Positions 61,170 to 64,000 of a stretch of DNA of 64,000 nucleotides are shown one piece after another. Origin of the DNA: an uncultured Flavobacteriales bacterium (lineage in GTDB: Bacteria > Bacteroidota > Bacteroidia > Flavobacteriales_F > PHOS-HE28); the NCBI GenBank assembly GCA_937872175.1, contig CALMPI010000049.1, positions 118,879-182,878 on the forward strand, in the 5' to 3' direction. The position numbers were made by a program, and so were the translations under genes. The first letter of the stretch is position 1, and the number at the start of each line of letters is the position of its first letter. The notes under the pieces were generated by a model that worked only from the letters and a program-made list of their open reading frames with translations, did no database searches and had not been told where the DNA came from.

Positions 61170-61565
61170 ATGGAGGACGACCGGCTGGACCTGAGCGCGT
61201 TGGAGGCTTCCGTGGCGGCCTTGGGCAGGCTTCCTTTGGTCGGAGAGGTCGACGATGTTCACCGCGATGCGGCCATTCAGCGCTTCGAGTTCACCTACGA
61301 GGTCTGTTGGCGGATGATGCGACGCCACCTGCGCTGGGCCGGGGTGGTGGACACCGAACTGATGGGGCGTCGTGAGTTGTTCAGGGAGGCCGCACGGCAC
61401 GGTCTGATCACCGATCCCCTCCGGTGGATCGAGCACCACGATGCCCGGAACGCGACCAGCCACAACTACAACGAGGCCAACGCCCAAGCGGTCTTCGTTC
61501 GCATTGCCGGGTTCCACGAGGATGCCCGGCACCTGCTGGCCGAATTGAAGCAGCGACATGCTTGA
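61170..61565 (+). CDS. HEPN-domain protein (HepT/HI0074-like toxin of a TA pair)
   Basis: 131 residues, all helical. The HEPN motif Rx4H is present as Arg93-Asn-x3-His98 in DARNATSHNYN. HI0074-like proteins pair with MNT nucleotidyltransferases; in characterised HepT-MntA pairs the HEPN protein is an RNase toxin. The stop overlaps the MNT start by eight bases. The pair sits immediately after dxs. Confidence 0.85.
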   Translation: MEDDRLDLSALEASVAALGRLPLVGEVDDVHRDAAIQRFEFTYEVCWRMMRRHLRWAGVVDTELMGRRELFREAARHGLITDPLRWIEHHDARNATSHNYNEANAQAVFVRIAGFHEDARHLLAELKQRHA

Positions 61566-61854
61566 TCTTGCACCGGAACATCTGCGATCGCTGCGCATCA
61601 TCCTGAGCGCGCACGTGCCATACGCAAAGGCCTGGGCTTTCGGTTCGCGGGTCAAGGGCACCTCGCGGCCGTTCAGCGACCTCGACCTGGCCTTGGAAGG
61701 GGATTCCCCCATCGATCCGCGGACCCTCGCCTTGTTGCGCGACGACCTGGTGGAAAGCGATCTGCCGATGACGGTGGACGTCATCGACCTGAAGACCACC
61801 AACCCGGGCTTCAGGGCCTTGGTGGAGCAGCAGCGGGTGCTGATCCCCACCTGA
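61558..61854 (+). CDS. MNT-type nucleotidyltransferase (antitoxin of a HEPN/MNT pair)
   Basis: 98 residues. The minimal nucleotidyltransferase motif is complete: Gly29-Ser30 in AFGSRVKGTS, Asp41 and Asp43 in FSDLDLAL, with a further Asp in TVDVIDLK. In known systems the antitoxin AMPylates the HEPN toxin. Its start lies within the toxin gene, as expected for co-translation. Confidence 0.87.
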   Translation: MLDLAPEHLRSLRIILSAHVPYAKAWAFGSRVKGTSRPFSDLDLALEGDSPIDPRTLALLRDDLVESDLPMTVDVIDLKTTNPGFRALVEQQRVLIPT

Positions 61855-61890
61855 GCCTGGCCCCGCCGGCCGAACCAGGCCACACCTCCG

Positions 61891-61998
61891 CCCGAGCTCC
61901 ATGCCGGCTGCGGCTTCGACGACAATGCCCGCATCGCGGCGGTGAAGGAGATGGTGGGGGAGAAGGGCGTGCGGAAGGGGGTGCGGGTGAGCGCGTAA
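61891..61998 (+). pseudogene. Diverged copy of the last 36 codons of dxs
   Basis: Reads P-E-L-H-A-G-C-G-F-D-D, then AAVKEMVGEKG and SA-stop; the true dxs end (61000-61107) reads [22 protein letters not shown] and SA-stop. Both are exactly 108 bases and end at a stop codon. The copy has no upstream coding continuity, so it is a relic. It lies just after the HEPN/MNT pair. Confidence 0.8.
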
Positions 61999-62003
61999 CT
62001 TCG
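61996..62003 (+). promoter_or_regulatory. -7-like box for the 62009 gene
   Basis: TAACTTCG, one mismatch to TAnnTTTG, overlapping the stop of the dxs relic and ending five bases before the ATG at 62009. Confidence 0.4.
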
Positions 62004-62008
62004 GGTCC

Positions 62009-62218
62009 ATGGCCGTCCCCGGCAGACCCGAGATCCGCTTCGAGACCAAGGAGGAAAGCAACGCCCGGCGCGAACGGGAATTCATGGCCCTGACGCCGTG
62101 GGAGCGCTTGGTGCTCTTCCTGCGCGACATCGAGCGGAACCCGCCCGCTGAGCACGAGCGTGGAGAGGCCAAGGGGAACTTCATCATCCGGAAGCGCTCG
62201 CAGGCGGATCAAGGCTGA
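62009..62218 (+). CDS. Small protein of unknown function (69 aa)
   Basis: 69 residues, charged, with EFMALTPWERLVLFLRDIER, predicted helical, and an end in GNFIIRKRSQ. Small proteins with a similar LTPxER...NFII outline occur beside nucleotidyltransferase genes in Bacteroidota (from memory, not checked), so it may be a companion of the nearby HEPN/MNT pair. The reading frame is short and the call is tentative. Confidence 0.5.
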   Translation: MAVPGRPEIRFETKEESNARREREFMALTPWERLVLFLRDIERNPPAEHERGEAKGNFIIRKRSQADQG

Positions 62219-62302
62219 GGTGAACGCCGTCGAGGCCACTGGATACGGCCGGGTTGCCCTTGCTTTGGTGATGGTGATGCGGAGCCGGACCCGGCCAACA
62301 GC

Positions 62303-62310
62303 TAGCTTCG
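62303..62310 (+). promoter_or_regulatory. -7-like box for the glycosyltransferase gene
   Basis: TAGCTTCG, one mismatch to TAnnTTTG, ending four bases before the GTG at 62315. Confidence 0.4.
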
Positions 62311-62314
62311 GCAG

Positions 62315-63829
62315 GTGCCTCGCACCGCCGCGTTCACCTTCCTGGCCGCCGTCCTCCTCAGCGCGCTGGTGCGCCTGCCGCAGCTGGACCGCCCGCTGAG
62401 CAAGAACCACGAGTTCTGCACCGCGCTCGTGCTCATCGTCCAGGAGGTGTGGCGGCAGGACGGGTTCCTGAAGCACCACGGCTGCCCCGCCGTCACCTGG
62501 CCGAACACGGGCGATCGAGGCGTCACCGGCCTGCACTATACCCTCACCGAGGCCGACGGCATCTACTACTACCTGTCGCACCTGCCCCTGGCCTACTGGG
62601 CTCCGGCGGCGGTGTTCGCGCTCACCGGCACCGCGCCGACCCCCCTGGCCCTGCAGGCCTTCAACCTCGCGCTGCACGCCCTCACCGCCTGGCTGCTCGC
62701 GGCCTTCCTGGCGCGCATGCGGGCCCCCGACCCGCGGCGCTGGGCGCTCGGCGTGGTGGCCGCCACCCTCTACCTGCTGATGCCGGCGCCCCTGTGGTAC
62801 CACGGCAACGTGTACATGAGCGACATGGCCGCGCAGTTGCCCTGGACCTGGTGCCTTTATGCCTTCTCCGGGCTGTGGCGCGCCGACCGACCTTCCAGGC
62901 GGTGGACCCTGCCGCTGCTGGCCGCTGGCGCCACCCTGGCGGCCAGCGAATGGGTGGCGGCCTTCGTGGTGCCCGTGATGGCCGGCCTGCTGCTCGTGCG
63001 CTGGAGGAAGGAGGGCGAGGCCGCGTGGGGGCGCGCCGCGCTGGCCCTGGTGCTCGTCGCGGCCCTGGTCACCGGGCTCTGTCTGGGGCTGTACGCCTCC
63101 GTGGTGGGGGCGGAGGACCTGTGGGCCTACTACCTCCACCGCTACGCGGAGCGCGGAGTGATGCCCGGGGAGGCCTCGGCCACGGTGGGGCAGGGGCTGG
63201 AGCACATGGGCCGCAACGCGATCACCGCTTGGGGGCCGTTGCTGCTGCTCCTCGGTGGTGCGGTCTTCCTGACCCGTCCGCAGTGGCGGCCCCTGCGCAC
63301 TGTGCTGCTGCTCACCGGGCTTCCGGGCCTGCTCTACCTGCTCGTGTTCACGCGCTACGCCATCCACGAATTCGCGCTGCTGAAGCTTGGCTTCGTGCTG
63401 TGCACGGCCGCGGCCTGGGGGTTGCTGGGCCTCGCCGAGCGGTACCGGATGCGGGCCATCTGGCCCATGGCCGCCATGGCGCTGTTGGGCATTCTCACCT
63501 ACACCCGGCTCAACCGCCCCGGCGATGGCCGGGCCACCGGCGCCCCTTACGCGATGGCGATGGAGCAGGGCCGGGTGATCGCCCACCTCGCGCGGCCGGA
63601 CGAGGTGGTGCTGGTGCAGGGGATCCCTTCCGAGCCCCAGCTGCAGTGGTACGCCCGGCGCAACACCCGGCCCGTCTCCGATGAGGCCGACGCCCTGCAG
63701 GTGCTCCGCGACCTGGGCGCTTCGCGGGCCCTGCTGATGACGGCCACGCCACTCGGGCTCACCGCCCGCCGCCTGTCCCTGCCCGCCTCACAGCCCGAAG
63801 TGGTAGCCCAGGGAGAAGGCGATCGGTAG
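62315..63829 (+). CDS. GT-C (PMT/ArnT-like) membrane glycosyltransferase
   Basis: 504 residues with about ten membrane helices. The first luminal loop contains VRLPQLDRPLSKNHEFCTAL, resembling the D/E-containing loop of dolichyl- or undecaprenyl-phosphate-sugar transferases, and the C-terminal loop is soluble. The start is a GTG at 62315, four bases after a promoter-like box. It would transfer a sugar from a lipid carrier to a protein or glycan in the periplasm; acceptor unknown. No sugar-biosynthesis neighbours are in the window. Confidence 0.75.
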   Translation: MPRTAAFTFLAAVLLSALVRLPQLDRPLSKNHEFCTALVLIVQEVWRQDGFLKHHGCPAVTWPNTGDRGVTGLHYTLTEADGIYYYLSHLPLAYWAPAAVFALTGTAPTPLALQAFNLALHALTAWLLAAFLARMRAPDPRRWALGVVAATLYLLMPAPLWYHGNVYMSDMAAQLPWTWCLYAFSGLWRADRPSRRWTLPLLAAGATLAASEWVAAFVVPVMAGLLLVRWRKEGEAAWGRAALALVLVAALVTGLCLGLYASVVGAEDLWAYYLHRYAERGVMPGEASATVGQGLEHMGRNAITAWGPLLLLLGGAVFLTRPQWRPLRTVLLLTGLPGLLYLLVFTRYAIHEFALLKLGFVLCTAAAWGLLGLAERYRMRAIWPMAAMALLGILTYTRLNRPGDGRATGAPYAMAMEQGRVIAHLARPDEVVLVQGIPSEPQLQWYARRNTRPVSDEADALQVLRDLGASRALLMTATPLGLTARRLSLPASQPEVVAQGEGDR

Positions 63830-64000
63830 GGGTTCGGTGCGTTGAACCAGCCGATCGGCCGGGCAACCCAGTTCGTCGAACGGTTCGCACAGCCTCACTC
63901 CACCTTCGCCACAGGCTACGGCGGAGACACCCCGCCTCCACCATCGGCTACGGCGCGGACACCACCACCCTTCCCCCCGCCAGCCAGCGCTTCTCATCCG
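63788..64000 (-). CDS. Possible 3' end of an outer-membrane protein gene (partial)
   Basis: A minus-strand frame open from the window edge ends in RTEPLPIAFSLGYHFGL, which could be the last strand of an outer-membrane barrel. It overlaps the 3' end of the convergent glycosyltransferase gene by 42 bases, and its upper part runs through the imperfect repeats at 63897-63963, so the true extent is uncertain. Confidence 0.3.
   Translation of the reverse strand, partial: RMRSAGWRGEGWWCPRRSRWWRRGVSAVACGEGGVRLCEPFDELGCPADRLVQRTEPLPIAFSLGYHFGL
63897..63963. repeat. Two imperfect tandem repeat units
   Basis: Two near-copies of a unit of the form CCACC-(A/T)TCG...GGCTACGGCG-GAC follow each other. The plus strand reads GGCTACGGCGGAGAC and then GGCTACGGCGCGGAC. 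This resembles dispersed intergenic repeats rather than coding sequence. Confidence 0.5.

Noticed and set aside
1..64000. tRNA, rRNA or integrase genes that would explain the island
   Set aside because: None was recognised by eye on either strand; a covariance-model search would be decisive and could not be run.

Overview
The window looks like chromosomal DNA from a GC-rich member of the Bacteroidota, probably an environmental Flavobacteriales-like lineage. The evidence is indirect: promoter boxes of the Bacteroidota TAnnTTTG type lie just upstream of many genes; there is a short NuoG without the molybdopterin-like region; a secreted protein ends in a gliding/T9SS-type C-terminal domain; and there is a TraR/DksA protein with a long Lys/Ala/Pro tail. 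No rRNA, tRNA or CRISPR array was seen. Species cannot be named from this.

Layout. 1-2012: 3' end of an RND efflux pump and its TolC-type partner. 2054-9562: a DUF2442/DUF4160 pair, uvrC, lpxD, a large secreted lamin-tail protein and asd. 9623-12268: three predicted outer-membrane or secreted proteins. 12262-17537 (minus strand): lspA, a DksA-like gene and ileS. 17585-22142 (minus): a sulfide:quinone oxidoreductase-like flavoprotein, a large unknown protein, a YceI protein and a pirin. 22335-23615: an acetyl-CoA hydrolase/CoA-transferase.

23616-45965 is an accessory block. It is bracketed by two direct copies of the last 222 bp of the CoA-transferase coding region, 221/222 identical (23387-23608 and 45966-46187). 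From about 28 to 43 kb the DNA is visibly more AT-rich than the flanks. On the minus strand the block holds three units. (i) A ubiquitin-like conjugation cassette: an E2-like protein, a JAB/JAMM peptidase, a ThiF/E1-like enzyme, a DegT-fold protein without its PLP lysine, and two tiny membrane proteins. (ii) A tightly packed eight-gene operon of ABC ATPase, permease, methyltransferase, NMT1-like lipoprotein, an unusual histidine kinase, a 229-aa unknown, and two receiver-domain proteins. (iii) A SIR2-HerA defence pair. Two host-like secreted-protein genes (PKD-like and MORN) and a chimeric ORF close the block.

46207-58999 (minus) is a complete 14-gene nuoA-N operon for respiratory complex I. 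dxs is divergent from it. Downstream of dxs is a HEPN/MNT toxin-antitoxin pair, itself followed by a diverged copy of the last 36 codons of dxs. This repeats on a small scale the layout of the large island: gene tail, cargo, gene-tail copy. The window ends with a small ORF, a GT-C/PMT-type membrane glycosyltransferase, and short imperfect repeats.

The strongest candidates for undescribed biology are the transporter-methyltransferase-phosphorelay operon (28609-39437), the E2/JAB/E1 cassette with a DegT-fold pseudoenzyme (23947-27814), and the two cargo regions bracketed by duplicated gene tails.
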